A DNA stretch of 11,660 nt from an uncultured Candidatus Saccharibacteria bacterium (GCA_946479835.1 CAMLHD010000026.1:1-11660), one strand, 5' to 3'; shown: positions 1 through 7,360, counted from the stretch's first letter. Notes: generated from the sequence alone by a model not told the origin. Numbers and translations are program-made.

Positions 1-2
1 TC

Positions 3-1031
3 TGGGTCAAAACTCCAGGCGGATACCAATCCAAGATAAACGCGATTTATTCCAATGGCAAAAGCGGCTATCTGAACGATCTGCCTTTCAATCAGCGCAA
101 TACGGCCGAGAACAAGGATAAGGCCGAAAAAGCGGGCATAGATGCCATCAAAAAAGTCGTTAGTGACACTATCGGCGTGCCCATCCATTATCACGTGATG
201 GTTGATTTCGAAGGCTTCAAAAAAGCCATTGATACCGTTGGGGGCGTGGATATAAACGTCAGTGAAAGCATGGCTGTATCAGAGAGGATGTGGCTGGCCG
301 GTACTGGCTGGTATAACCTCGATGTAGATCCGGGCCAGCAGCATTTCGATGGCACACGTGCTTTAGCCTTTTCGCGTTCGCGCAAGACCAGCGCGCGCGG
401 CGACTTTGCCCGGGCCGAGCGTCAGCGGGCCGTCATCGTAGCTTTGAAAGAAAAAGTCCTAAGCACCGGAACCTTGGCTAATCCGCTGAAGCTCAATCAG
501 CTGATAAGCGATTTTTCCGGCCGTATATCAACAGACTTTTCTACCGACGAAATCATGCGGGTCTACGATCTGTCCAAGGAAATCTCGGGCGACAAGGTAC
601 TGTCTGTCGGGCTTGATGAATACGTCAAGGGCGATATGATCAATGGTCAGTCTGTCCAAGTGCCCAAAGCCGGAACCTTCGACTACTCCGAAATTCAAAA
701 CTATGTTCGCAACGTTATGCGCGACTCGTTCTTAAAGAGCGAAGACGCCAAGATAATCATCCTTAACGGTACTGACCGAACGGGCCTGGCCACCACCAAG
801 TCCAAGGAGCTTAAATCGTTCGGCTATAACGTGGTTTCGGTAGGCGACGCGCCAACCAAGAGCTATCAAAATACCGTAATCGTGGATCTTACTAAAGGCA
901 AGAAGCGCTACACGCTGAGCTATCTGGAGAAGCGTCTGGGCGTAAAATCAACCAACGCATTGCCAGACGGCAACATCAACCCGGGAGCGGCCGATATAGT
1001 GATTATTCTCGGCTCTGACCAGAGACAGTAA
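3..1031 (+). CDS. LytR-CpsA-Psr (LCP) family protein, C-terminal part, 5' truncated by window edge
   Basis: The frame is open from the first bases (codons from position 3), so the start lies upstream; 342 residues are visible. A GTG at 177 is internal, because typical LCP sequence (GYQSKINAIYSNG, then KAGIDAIKKVVSDTIG) precedes it. The core contains the Asp/Gly-rich stretch VDFEGFKKAIDTVGGVDINV and the Arg-rich signature ALAFSRSRK...DFARAERQR (about residues 120-142 of the fragment), which in this family binds the polyprenyl-pyrophosphate donor. The last ~90 residues (from AKIIILNGTDRTGLA to VIILGSDQ) match a LytR C-terminal domain. LCP enzymes move glycopolymers from lipid carriers to peptidoglycan or other surface acceptors on the outer face of the membrane. 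The downstream gene follows after 47 bases. Family assignment is firm; the acceptor and polymer are unknown. Confidence 0.9.
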   Translation, partial: WVKTPGGYQSKINAIYSNGKSGYLNDLPFNQRNTAENKDKAEKAGIDAIKKVVSDTIGVPIHYHVMVDFEGFKKAIDTVGGVDINVSESMAVSERMWLAGTGWYNLDVDPGQQHFDGTRALAFSRSRKTSARGDFARAERQRAVIVALKEKVLSTGTLANPLKLNQLISDFSGRISTDFSTDEIMRVYDLSKEISGDKVLSVGLDEYVKGDMINGQSVQVPKAGTFDYSEIQNYVRNVMRDSFLKSEDAKIIILNGTDRTGLATTKSKELKSFGYNVVSVGDAPTKSYQNTVIVDLTKGKKRYTLSYLEKRLGVKSTNALPDGNINPGAADIVIILGSDQRQ

Positions 1032-1078
1032 ACATTCGGTTCATTACGCCGCTTGGTGCTATATAATAAGGAACAGAA

Positions 1079-1828
1079 ATGAGACGGACTGCTAGCAGAA
1101 TCAAGCCGGCCAGCGGCTTCAGCCAATTAATCCATTGGCTGCTTGTTGCTATTATCCCTCTTTTGGCCTTCGCCTTCGTTCGCTGGAATATCCTGCCGGC
1201 GGCTTACGCCGTGGTACTGCTCAGCAAATGGCGGATGCTGGCAGTACGGCCGCGCCACTGGCCGGCCAATATCCGCGCCAACGCCATTGATATAATCGTC
1301 GGCCTGTCCTTTGTTGTCTTTATGTCGCAGGCGCCATCAACGGCTTGGCAGGCGATCTGGGCCGGTTCGTATGAGATCTGGCTGCTCTTTATCAAGCCGC
1401 GTTCGTCGACTTTTTGGACAACCATCCAGGCGGCGCTCGGGCAGTTCCTGGGTTTAAGCGCGCTTTATCTGCTTTGGGGCGATTCGGCCTTGATAGTGTT
1501 AGTGGCTGCTTCCTGGATGATCTGCTATCTGGCAGCCCGCCATTTCTTCAGCAGCTACGATGAGCCGCTGACCTCCATGCTGTCGCATATCTGGGGCTAT
1601 ATAGCCGCCGCGTTGACTTGGATACTGGGCCACTGGCTGCTTTATTACGGCTTTATGGCTCAGCCCGTCTTGCTACTGTCTATTCTCAGCTACGGCATGG
1701 CAACGCTTTATTATTTGGAAAATAACGATCGCTTATCTACGCTGGTCCGGCGCGAAGTGCTGCTGATCATGAGTGCGGTCATAATTGTCATCATATTGTT
1801 CTCCGACTGGAGCGACAAGACCATTTAG
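1079..1828 (+). CDS. Polytopic membrane protein of unknown function
   Basis: This is a 249-residue, strongly hydrophobic protein with roughly seven to eight membrane segments, for example near residues 15-34, 70-83, 95-107, 115-134, 136-153, 170-190, 195-210 and 225-243. A basic N-terminus (MRRTASRIK) suggests it starts on the cytoplasmic side. The start is supported by AAGGAA at 1068-1073, five bases before ATG. It is rich in Trp and Tyr (motifs such as HWLLYYGF and IWGYIAAALTW) but shows no catalytic or transport motif that I recognise. It sits 47 bases after the LCP gene and 22 bases before the HtrA gene, all on one strand, so a common transcript and an envelope role are plausible. I do not recognise the family. 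Confidence 0.8.
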   Translation: MRRTASRIKPASGFSQLIHWLLVAIIPLLAFAFVRWNILPAAYAVVLLSKWRMLAVRPRHWPANIRANAIDIIVGLSFVVFMSQAPSTAWQAIWAGSYEIWLLFIKPRSSTFWTTIQAALGQFLGLSALYLLWGDSALIVLVAASWMICYLAARHFFSSYDEPLTSMLSHIWGYIAAALTWILGHWLLYYGFMAQPVLLLSILSYGMATLYYLENNDRLSTLVRREVLLIMSAVIIVIILFSDWSDKTI

Positions 1829-1850
1829 CAAAAACAAGGGGGTAAGATTA

Positions 1851-3095
1851 ATGGCGACTTTTAAAAACACATCTACTAATGCGGCCGCTGGCAAGCCGTC
1901 TAAAGCGACTGCCTTAGCTCCAAAAACGCCTGCCCAGAAAACACCGCTAGCCAAGAAGGCCAGCCAGGCGACCACGTTATTGATGGTACTGATTGCGGCG
2001 GCGGCCGGCTTTGGTGGTGGACTATTGGGCTCTAAGTCTCAGACCCTGCGCAACGGCAACGTAGCCGATACGGAGTCCAGCCAGCAGATCATCTCAAGCG
2101 AGAGCGAGCTTATCAGCGATATCGCCGAGCGAGTCGGTCCAAGCGTGGTGTCTATCAGCGTTACCGGCGAAACATTGGCGCAGGGATTCTTTGGGCTGGA
2201 GCGTTATGAGTCCGAAGGCGCCGGCACCGGGGTCATAATTTCTGAAGATGGCATAGTGATTACAAACCGGCACGTTGTGCCGCGCGGTACCTCTAAAGTC
2301 AGTGTTACATTGTCGGATGGCACCAAACTTGATGATGTTGAAGTAATCGGCCGCACCAGCGAGAGCGACCCGCTGGACATCGCCTTCCTTAAGATCAAAG
2401 ACGCAAAGGGCAAGAAACTTATAGCCGCTAATTTGGGAGATTCTTCCAAGATGGAAGTGGGCGGCCGCGTCATAGCCATTGGCAATGCTTTGGGCCAGTT
2501 CGAAAATACAGTGACCAGCGGCATCATATCCGGCTATGGTAGAGACATAGAGGCAGGCGGCTTATCGGACGGTACGCTCGAAAGTTTGCAGAACCTATTC
2601 CAAACCGATGCTGCCATAAATCCGGGCAATTCAGGCGGTCCGCTGGTTAATATGAACGGCGAGGTCATAGGCATCAACGTAGCGGTGGCCGAAGGCCAAA
2701 ATATAGGTTTTTCCATACCGATCAACGATATCAAGGGGCTGATTGCCGGCGTCAAAGAAAAAGGCAAGATCGAACGGCCGTATTTGGGCGTACGCTATGT
2801 TTCACTTACCGACGATGTTGCTTATTTCTATGATCTAAGCGTCAACAGGGGTGCCTATATACTGCCGGCCGAAAACAACCAGCCTTCGGTTATTGCCAGC
2901 AGCCCGGCAGCCAAAGCGGGCCTAAGGGAACGTGATATCATCACGGCCATCAACGGCACCAAAATAGATGAAGACAACAGTTTGGTGTCCTTGATTAGCT
3001 CCCATTCGGTGGGCGAAACGGTAAAGCTGACCATTATCCGCGATGGCCAGGAGATGTCTGTTGACGCTACGCTAGAAGCGGCGCCGCAAGAGTAG
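1851..3095 (+). CDS. htrA: Membrane-anchored HtrA/DegQ-type serine protease with one PDZ domain
   Basis: This 414-residue protein degrades or refolds damaged exported proteins outside the membrane. I chose ATG 1851 because AAGGGGG (1836-1842) lies eight bases before it; an in-frame ATG at 1785 would overlap the upstream gene by 44 bases and lacks such a site. Residues 1-41 are a Lys/Ala/Pro/Thr-rich cytoplasmic tail, and 42-59 form a membrane anchor with a Gly-rich end. The trypsin-like domain spans about 90-305 with a complete triad: His141 (TNRHVV), Asp176 (DPLDIAFLKI) and Ser261 (NPGNSGGPL). A single PDZ domain covers about 311-410 (YLGVRY...GLRERDIITAINGTKI). The architecture matches Gram-positive-type HtrA. 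It probably polices the many exported Cys-rich proteins encoded downstream, which is inference from context. Confidence 0.95.
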   Translation: MATFKNTSTNAAAGKPSKATALAPKTPAQKTPLAKKASQATTLLMVLIAAAAGFGGGLLGSKSQTLRNGNVADTESSQQIISSESELISDIAERVGPSVVSISVTGETLAQGFFGLERYESEGAGTGVIISEDGIVITNRHVVPRGTSKVSVTLSDGTKLDDVEVIGRTSESDPLDIAFLKIKDAKGKKLIAANLGDSSKMEVGGRVIAIGNALGQFENTVTSGIISGYGRDIEAGGLSDGTLESLQNLFQTDAAINPGNSGGPLVNMNGEVIGINVAVAEGQNIGFSIPINDIKGLIAGVKEKGKIERPYLGVRYVSLTDDVAYFYDLSVNRGAYILPAENNQPSVIASSPAAKAGLRERDIITAINGTKIDEDNSLVSLISSHSVGETVKLTIIRDGQEMSVDATLEAAPQE

Positions 3096-3154
3096 TTTTC
3101 CCCAGAAACAACAGTTTAAGGTCAAATATTTCATAGAATTCTTAAAAAATTTTC

Positions 3155-3182
3155 TTGCAACTGCGTGGTTCGATGATACACT
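3155..3182 (+). promoter_or_regulatory. Candidate sigma70-type promoter for the cohesin-dockerin gene cluster
   Basis: TTGCAA (3155-3160) and TACACT (3177-3182) are separated by 16 bases and lie in the only gap over 100 bases in the first half of the window. Each box matches four of six consensus positions. The start site would be near 3189, giving a leader of about 34 bases before ATG 3223. An inverted repeat GTTTA-AG-TAAAC (3185-3196) covers the predicted start site and could be an operator. No terminator hairpin was seen between 3096 and this site. Confidence 0.4.
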
Positions 3183-3222
3183 TGGTTTAAGTAAACAAAA
3201 GATAAGCGGTAAAAGCTTGTAA

Positions 3223-4209
3223 ATGAAAATACGTCGGCAAATTGGAGGGTTAGTCGCAATAGGGGTCCTGGTAGCCAACCTGCTCTTCGTGGGCAGCGCC
3301 CAGGCAGCTGGCGGCAGCGCCGTAATCTCCGTAGATATCGCCCCTAGTCCGGTAACTGCTGGCGGAACCGTCAGCCTAAGCTTTTATGTCACACCGTCAG
3401 CTGCAATCAATGTTTATAGCGCAGCCATCAATGTCAGTCTCTCAAATCTTTCGTTCATATCCTACAGCCCGTCAAGCTCACCGATGAGCGGCAGCAACTC
3501 AGTCGCTTCTGGTGGTTCGCCTGGATCAACCTCGTTTACTATCGTCACGAGCCACTCCGGAGCCAGCGCCGGCAGCAGCGGCAAAACCCTGATGGGCGTG
3601 GTAACAGCCCAGGTATCGGGCAGTGCTGGCACAGGCCAAGCAAGCCTCAGCGGCGCCGACGCTTATGATGTAGTCGGCGATCCTATGAGCGCCTCATCCC
3701 AAAACCGCAGCGTAACCATCAATGCCCCGGCAAGCGGTGGCGGCGGTGGTGGAGGCGGAGGTGGCGGCACACCACCACCTAGTGGAGGCGGTGGAACCGG
3801 CGGTTCGGGCGGTGGTGGTACGAGCACACCTACCGGTGATGTAAATCCGATCACTCAGCCAAACCCTGATAGCACCGTGGCGGCCGACAACCAGACTATG
3901 ACCGAAAACGAATACAGCCTGACAGCCGCTCAGAACGACGCAGCTGAGAACGTAGCCGTTACAACCAAGAAGCCGGCATCTTCAAGCATGATGCTGAAAG
4001 TCGCAGCCGGTCTGCTGCTGGTTGGCCTGGTGGCCGTCGCAGCAAAAATTATATTAAGCCGGGTAGCCACATCGCGTGGGCTTAGCCGGCACGCTTCTGG
4101 AGCCGTAACTTCAAACTCCGTTACGCCTCACGATTCAAGCTCAGAAAAATCTTCCAAAGACGATCATCATACTCCGGGTGGGCCAACAATTATTACGCCT
4201 AAGCAATGA
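3223..4209 (+). CDS. Membrane-anchored surface protein with a cohesin-like domain (candidate scaffoldin)
   Basis: The 328-residue protein starts with a classic signal peptide: MKIRRQ, a hydrophobic core, and SAQA with likely cleavage after Ala28. Residues about 33-167 read like a cohesin: VISVDIAPSPVTAGGTVSLSF opening, alternating small/beta-type residues, a KTLMGVVTAQV strand, and a GQASLSGADAYDVVGD close. Cohesins are beta-sandwiches that bind dockerins. A Gly-rich linker (172-200) and a polar stretch lead to one membrane segment (about 257-277), followed by a basic, Ser/His-rich tail of about 50 residues, so the predicted topology is cohesin outside and tail inside. There is no sortase motif or S-layer domain. 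The next gene encodes a dockerin-like module, which strongly supports the cohesin call. No clear Shine-Dalgarno precedes the start; the signal peptide fixes it. Binding specificity is unproven. Confidence 0.8.
   Translation: MKIRRQIGGLVAIGVLVANLLFVGSAQAAGGSAVISVDIAPSPVTAGGTVSLSFYVTPSAAINVYSAAINVSLSNLSFISYSPSSSPMSGSNSVASGGSPGSTSFTIVTSHSGASAGSSGKTLMGVVTAQVSGSAGTGQASLSGADAYDVVGDPMSASSQNRSVTINAPASGGGGGGGGGGGTPPPSGGGGTGGSGGGGTSTPTGDVNPITQPNPDSTVAADNQTMTENEYSLTAAQNDAAENVAVTTKKPASSSMMLKVAAGLLLVGLVAVAAKIILSRVATSRGLSRHASGAVTSNSVTPHDSSSEKSSKDDHHTPGGPTIITPKQ
3736..3822 (+). repeat. GGN-rich low-complexity tract encoding the poly-Gly linker
   Basis: This tract encodes residues 172-200 of the cohesin-like protein: a run of eleven Gly, then TPPPS, then further Gly clusters split by Thr and Ser. 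It reads as a flexible spacer that lifts the cohesin off the membrane. Mixed GGT/GGC/GGA codons argue for selection at the protein level, but such tracts can vary in length by slippage. Confidence 0.7.
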
Positions 4210-4222
4210 AACGCAAGGTAAT

Positions 4223-4229
4223 AGGAAAG
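4223..4229 (+). promoter_or_regulatory. Ribosome binding site that decides the dockerin gene start
   Basis: AGGAAAG lies six bases before ATG 4236. The alternative in-frame ATG at 4206 overlaps the upstream stop as ATGA but has no such site before it. The 4236 start gives an N-terminus MKKRIQKIR followed by a membrane segment, as expected for an exported protein. Confidence 0.55.
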
Positions 4230-4235
4230 CTGCAT

Positions 4236-5723
4236 ATGAAAAAAAGAATCCAGAAAATCCGGGCAGCCTCGAAGAGGTCAAAGCTTACTGGGTTTGGAAT
4301 TTTCGTACTGGCTTTCGCAGTCATAGGCGGCCTGTTCGTTATCAGCTCCCGGGCTGCTCCCGGCCTTTGTTCGACCACGAACGTCATCGGTACCGGTACT
4401 CAAACCGTAAGCGTACCTGAGACGGCTCAATACCGCCTTTGGGTCCGTATGCAAGTGCCTGACACCAGCAACACCAACAACCTTAATGGTGTAAGAATCG
4501 AATTAGCGGGCGGTTCGAACCAGTGCTTCACCGTTACTACTACTGCTTCTAACGCTGTCAATCAGTGGCAATGGATTAACTCAGACGCCAACGCAGCCTC
4601 GACTGCTCATATCACAGCTTCACTACCGGCCGGCAACTACACCGCCAAGATCCTGGGGCTCAAAGCTGGCGTAAAAGTTGACAAAGTACTGCTTCTCCGC
4701 CAAGACAACACTTGCGTACCGAGCAACACCGTATCTGGTAGCGCTCAGCCAGGCGATAACTGTACCACCCCGGCGCCTACCGTAACACTTTCAGCAAATC
4801 CGGCCTCAGTTACTAGCGGTAATTCCACAATGCTTAGCTGGAGCAGCACAAATGCCACGACTTGTACGGCCAGCGGCGGTTGGAGCGGCACTCGATCTAC
4901 TAGCGGCAGCGTATCAACAGGCAATCTTACGACTACAACAAGCTATACCCTCACATGTACCGGCGTAGGCGGTTCGGGCAATGCCAGCACCACTGTTACG
5001 GTAACTCCGGCTCCGCAGCCGACAGTAACCATCAATGCTAACCCAACTACGGTGTTCACCGGCGGTTCCAGTGAACTGACGTGGAGCACTACCAACGCTA
5101 CAGCTTGTACTGCCAGCGGCGGTTGGAGCGGCAGTCGGAACACTAGCGGCACGGTATCAACCGGCAGCCTAACTTCCACTCAAGCTTTCAATCTAAGCTG
5201 TACTGGACCTGGCGGATCAGCCAATGGCTCGGTTACTGTAACTGTCAGCTCAACTCCTCCGCCTAACGACACTACCGGCCCGACGGTTACCAACGTAGCT
5301 TCTGGCACAACCCTGACAGCTGGCCAAAACGTAGTCATCAAGAACCAAAGAAGCATCGCATGGCAGCCTGTCGCTGCCGACCCATCCGGCATCAAATCGC
5401 TGGTACTGACAGTAAACGATCAGCCGGTATCCCTGACAAACGGTACATACAGCTTCGGTGCTCAGGCTAACGGCAACGGCGATTATGTCCTAAGGGCGGT
5501 AGCCACCGACAACTCAGACAATGTTACTACCGTTACCGTTACCATCAGGCTTCGCCACCCCGACATCAACCGCAACGGACGCGTTGACTTGGGTGACCTG
5601 ACCGGCCTGATGCTTAGGTGGGGCCAGGCTAGCACCAACCACGACATCGGCGGCAATGTGAACGGCACAGTAGACCTCGCTGACCTAACTTACCTGATGC
5701 AGCGCTGGAACAGCACTGAGTAG
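4236..5723 (+). CDS. Exported dockerin-domain protein with CBM-like domain and Ig-like repeats
   Basis: From ATG 4236 the protein has 495 residues (505 if ATG 4206 is used). A basic N-terminus and a membrane segment (about 17-37) direct export. Residues 45-160 resemble the body of a CBM6/CBM35 or malectin-like carbohydrate-binding sandwich (YRLWVRM, NQWQWIN, LPAGNYTAKI, VDKVLLL). Two tandem Ig-like repeats follow at 181-261 and 262-341, each with a Cys pair (210/241 and 291/322). Residues about 345-440 form a further Ig-like domain (DPSGIKSLVLTVND, then GDYVLRAVATD). Residues 441-495 are a type I dockerin-like module with two loop-helix repeats: loop 1 at 443-454 has D-x-N-x-N-G-x-V-D-x-x-D, and loop 2 at 472-483 lacks the first Asp. 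The cohesin-like partner is encoded just upstream, and the pairing is inferred from adjacency. Confidence 0.85.
   Translation: MKKRIQKIRAASKRSKLTGFGIFVLAFAVIGGLFVISSRAAPGLCSTTNVIGTGTQTVSVPETAQYRLWVRMQVPDTSNTNNLNGVRIELAGGSNQCFTVTTTASNAVNQWQWINSDANAASTAHITASLPAGNYTAKILGLKAGVKVDKVLLLRQDNTCVPSNTVSGSAQPGDNCTTPAPTVTLSANPASVTSGNSTMLSWSSTNATTCTASGGWSGTRSTSGSVSTGNLTTTTSYTLTCTGVGGSGNASTTVTVTPAPQPTVTINANPTTVFTGGSSELTWSTTNATACTASGGWSGSRNTSGTVSTGSLTSTQAFNLSCTGPGGSANGSVTVTVSSTPPPNDTTGPTVTNVASGTTLTAGQNVVIKNQRSIAWQPVAADPSGIKSLVLTVNDQPVSLTNGTYSFGAQANGNGDYVLRAVATDNSDNVTTVTVTIRLRHPDINRNGRVDLGDLTGLMLRWGQASTNHDIGGNVNGTVDLADLTYLMQRWNSTE
4776..5018 (+). repeat. Ig-like domain repeat, copy 1
   Basis: This 81-codon unit begins PTVTLSANPAS and contains TTCTASGGWSGTR and YTLTCTG. 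It aligns without gaps to copy 2 directly downstream, with matching Cys at unit positions 30 and 61. DNA identity is high around the ACTASGGWSG segment (for example gccagcggcggttggagcgg in both), which points to tandem duplication. Confidence 0.85.
5019..5258 (+). repeat. Ig-like domain repeat, copy 2
   Basis: This 80-codon unit begins PTVTINANPTT and contains TACTASGGWSGSR and FNLSCTG. It abuts copy 1 with no spacer. The divergence between copies (for example YTLT against FNLS) shows the duplication is not very recent. Confidence 0.85.
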
Positions 5724-5761
5724 TTTAGAAATTCAAAACTGAGCTTTAAGAGGGTAGGAAA

Positions 5762-7360
5762 ATGGCGGGACGGGTATTGGCAAAAGTACACAGCCTCAGC
5801 GACCTTCAACTGTCCTTACTCATATGCGCACTAGCTCTCGTACTCCTTAGCACTATCGTACTGGCGCAAGTTACGGGCCGTGGCTTCAGGTTCGAAGCCG
5901 AAGCTGGGATTTTCCAAGGCCAAGCCAGTATAGCTAATGCTTCCGACGCCTCAGGCGGGTCATATCTTAATTTTACAAGCGTGAGCAGCCTTTTTACGCC
6001 GATGGCAAACTGCCAGGGAGGCAATACGGTTCCAGCTGGCCAGGCTAACCCCTCAATTGAAGCCGAACCGATGGGCTTGATCTGGTGTTTTAATCTGTCT
6101 ACTCCATCAATTACCCGAGTAAAAGACACAAATTCATGGGTTGACGAGTTCGATACCAACGTACAGATGCAGCGGCTCAACAATGGCGATATGGACTACA
6201 CGGTGTTAGACGCCGAAGGTTCAGTGCACCGTGCCAAGCGGTTCGTGAACGCTAATCACTGGATGACGGATTTTGCCGGTGTTGACGGTGATGGCTATCC
6301 GCCTTACGACTTTGGCGGCACAGCCATGCGTCCCAATATGCAGTTCATGGCCGAGAACGGCCAGCTGACCATTGAAGCGGATGTGGCTACGCGCATACCA
6401 GAGTACGGGGCAAACTTATTCTGGCCCGAATTCACGGTTACTACCGCGCCTCAGTTCACGGGGCCGACTTCGTACGGAGCGATGATACGGCGTAACGGCA
6501 CCTACGTTTACGAAATGTTCCCGAATCACTGGACGCTTGGCTGCCGCCTGCAGAATGACGGCGGCTTTACCTGCGCCCTTTTGGACGATTCCGAAGAAGG
6601 CGATACTCAGGCGCGCGTGTTTGAGCTGTCGCACTTCCAGTGCGGCAACGTCGACGGTAGCAATTACGCCGATGGCTACCGTTGCAGCAATATTTACGGT
6701 GGCTTGCCATCAAATCTGCCGACCGATATCCGACCATACTTGCGCCAATGCAATGCCAACGAGATGGACATGCACTGCCGTGACCGCTTCCGCTGGGAAA
6801 TACGCAATGATCGGATGACATGGTACGTCAATGGCGTTAAATATATGGAACATACCGGCTTCCAGCCTGGTGCTCGAGCAGCGATAGATAACCTGCTGAC
6901 GCAACCGGTCTTTGTCTACTTCGGGGAATTCATGTTCAAGCTTGATCAGCCGGCCCGGTCGCACTGGGACAGGCTGGCCATAAATCCTAAGGATTCTCAT
7001 GGCCGGCTGATGCCGCCGACTCGCTCGCCGTCATTCTGCTTAGGCGAACCCCGCAACACGTGCCCGATGATATTCAATACCGACCCGACCTTGCCGCTGG
7101 CAAACAAGACCGAGTTGGATATATTGGATTTTGTATACGACAGCCCGAATGTTTTCGTAAAAGCCGGCCAGACCGTAACATGGACCAACCGCTCAGCCAA
7201 TGGCTTGCCGCACTCAGTTACAAGCGTCAATGGCCAGTTTGACTCAGGTATATTCGGACCAGGCGGTACTTACTCCCATACATTCAACACGCCGGGCGTT
7301 TATGAGTATTATTGTCTGCCGCATCCATCCATGCGTGGTAAAGTAACCGTTATTCCTTAA
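5762..7360 (+). CDS. Exported ConA-like domain protein fused to a C-terminal type 1 copper (cupredoxin) domain
   Basis: The 532-residue protein has a start supported by AAGAGGG (5748-5754), seven bases before ATG. Residues 13-36 form a membrane anchor ending LLSTIVLAQ. The motif RFEAEAG...DASGGSYLNF (43-71) is shared with the later paralogues. Residues about 125-408 look like a concanavalin A-type sandwich: an opening strand WVDEFDT, a RFRWEIRNDRMTWYVNGV hairpin, and a closing strand SHWDRLAINP. Ten Cys in the exported part before the last domain could form disulfides. Residues about 452-532 are a cupredoxin with the full type 1 copper ligand set: His484, Cys518, His521 and Met524. The C-x2-H-x2-M spacing resembles amicyanin. 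The fold suggests glycan binding or cleavage, but I see no assignable active site. It lies 38 bases after the dockerin gene with no terminator between. Confidence 0.85.
   Translation: MAGRVLAKVHSLSDLQLSLLICALALVLLSTIVLAQVTGRGFRFEAEAGIFQGQASIANASDASGGSYLNFTSVSSLFTPMANCQGGNTVPAGQANPSIEAEPMGLIWCFNLSTPSITRVKDTNSWVDEFDTNVQMQRLNNGDMDYTVLDAEGSVHRAKRFVNANHWMTDFAGVDGDGYPPYDFGGTAMRPNMQFMAENGQLTIEADVATRIPEYGANLFWPEFTVTTAPQFTGPTSYGAMIRRNGTYVYEMFPNHWTLGCRLQNDGGFTCALLDDSEEGDTQARVFELSHFQCGNVDGSNYADGYRCSNIYGGLPSNLPTDIRPYLRQCNANEMDMHCRDRFRWEIRNDRMTWYVNGVKYMEHTGFQPGARAAIDNLLTQPVFVYFGEFMFKLDQPARSHWDRLAINPKDSHGRLMPPTRSPSFCLGEPRNTCPMIFNTDPTLPLANKTELDILDFVYDSPNVFVKAGQTVTWTNRSANGLPHSVTSVNGQFDSGIFGPGGTYSHTFNTPGVYEYYCLPHPSMRGKVTVIP

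Noticed and set aside
1060..1067. TATATAAT as a -10 box before the polytopic membrane protein
   Set aside because: No good -35 box is found at the right distance (TTCATT at 1040-1045 matches only three positions), and the implied start site would remove the AAGGAA ribosome site at 1068-1073.
3078..3087. Perfect palindrome GCGGCGCCGC near the end of the HtrA gene, followed by TTTT
   Set aside because: It has no loop bases, so it cannot form a normal terminator hairpin, and it encodes ordinary Ala/Pro residues.
4178..4420. Open frame of 80 codons bridging the cohesin and dockerin genes
   Set aside because: It overlaps the end of one supported gene and the start of the next in a different frame, and its product shows no signal peptide or domain.
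5806..6183. Open frame of 125 codons on the - strand
   Set aside because: It is antisense to the anchor and FEAE motif of the cupredoxin fusion protein, which is the supported gene. No start signal or domain is seen.
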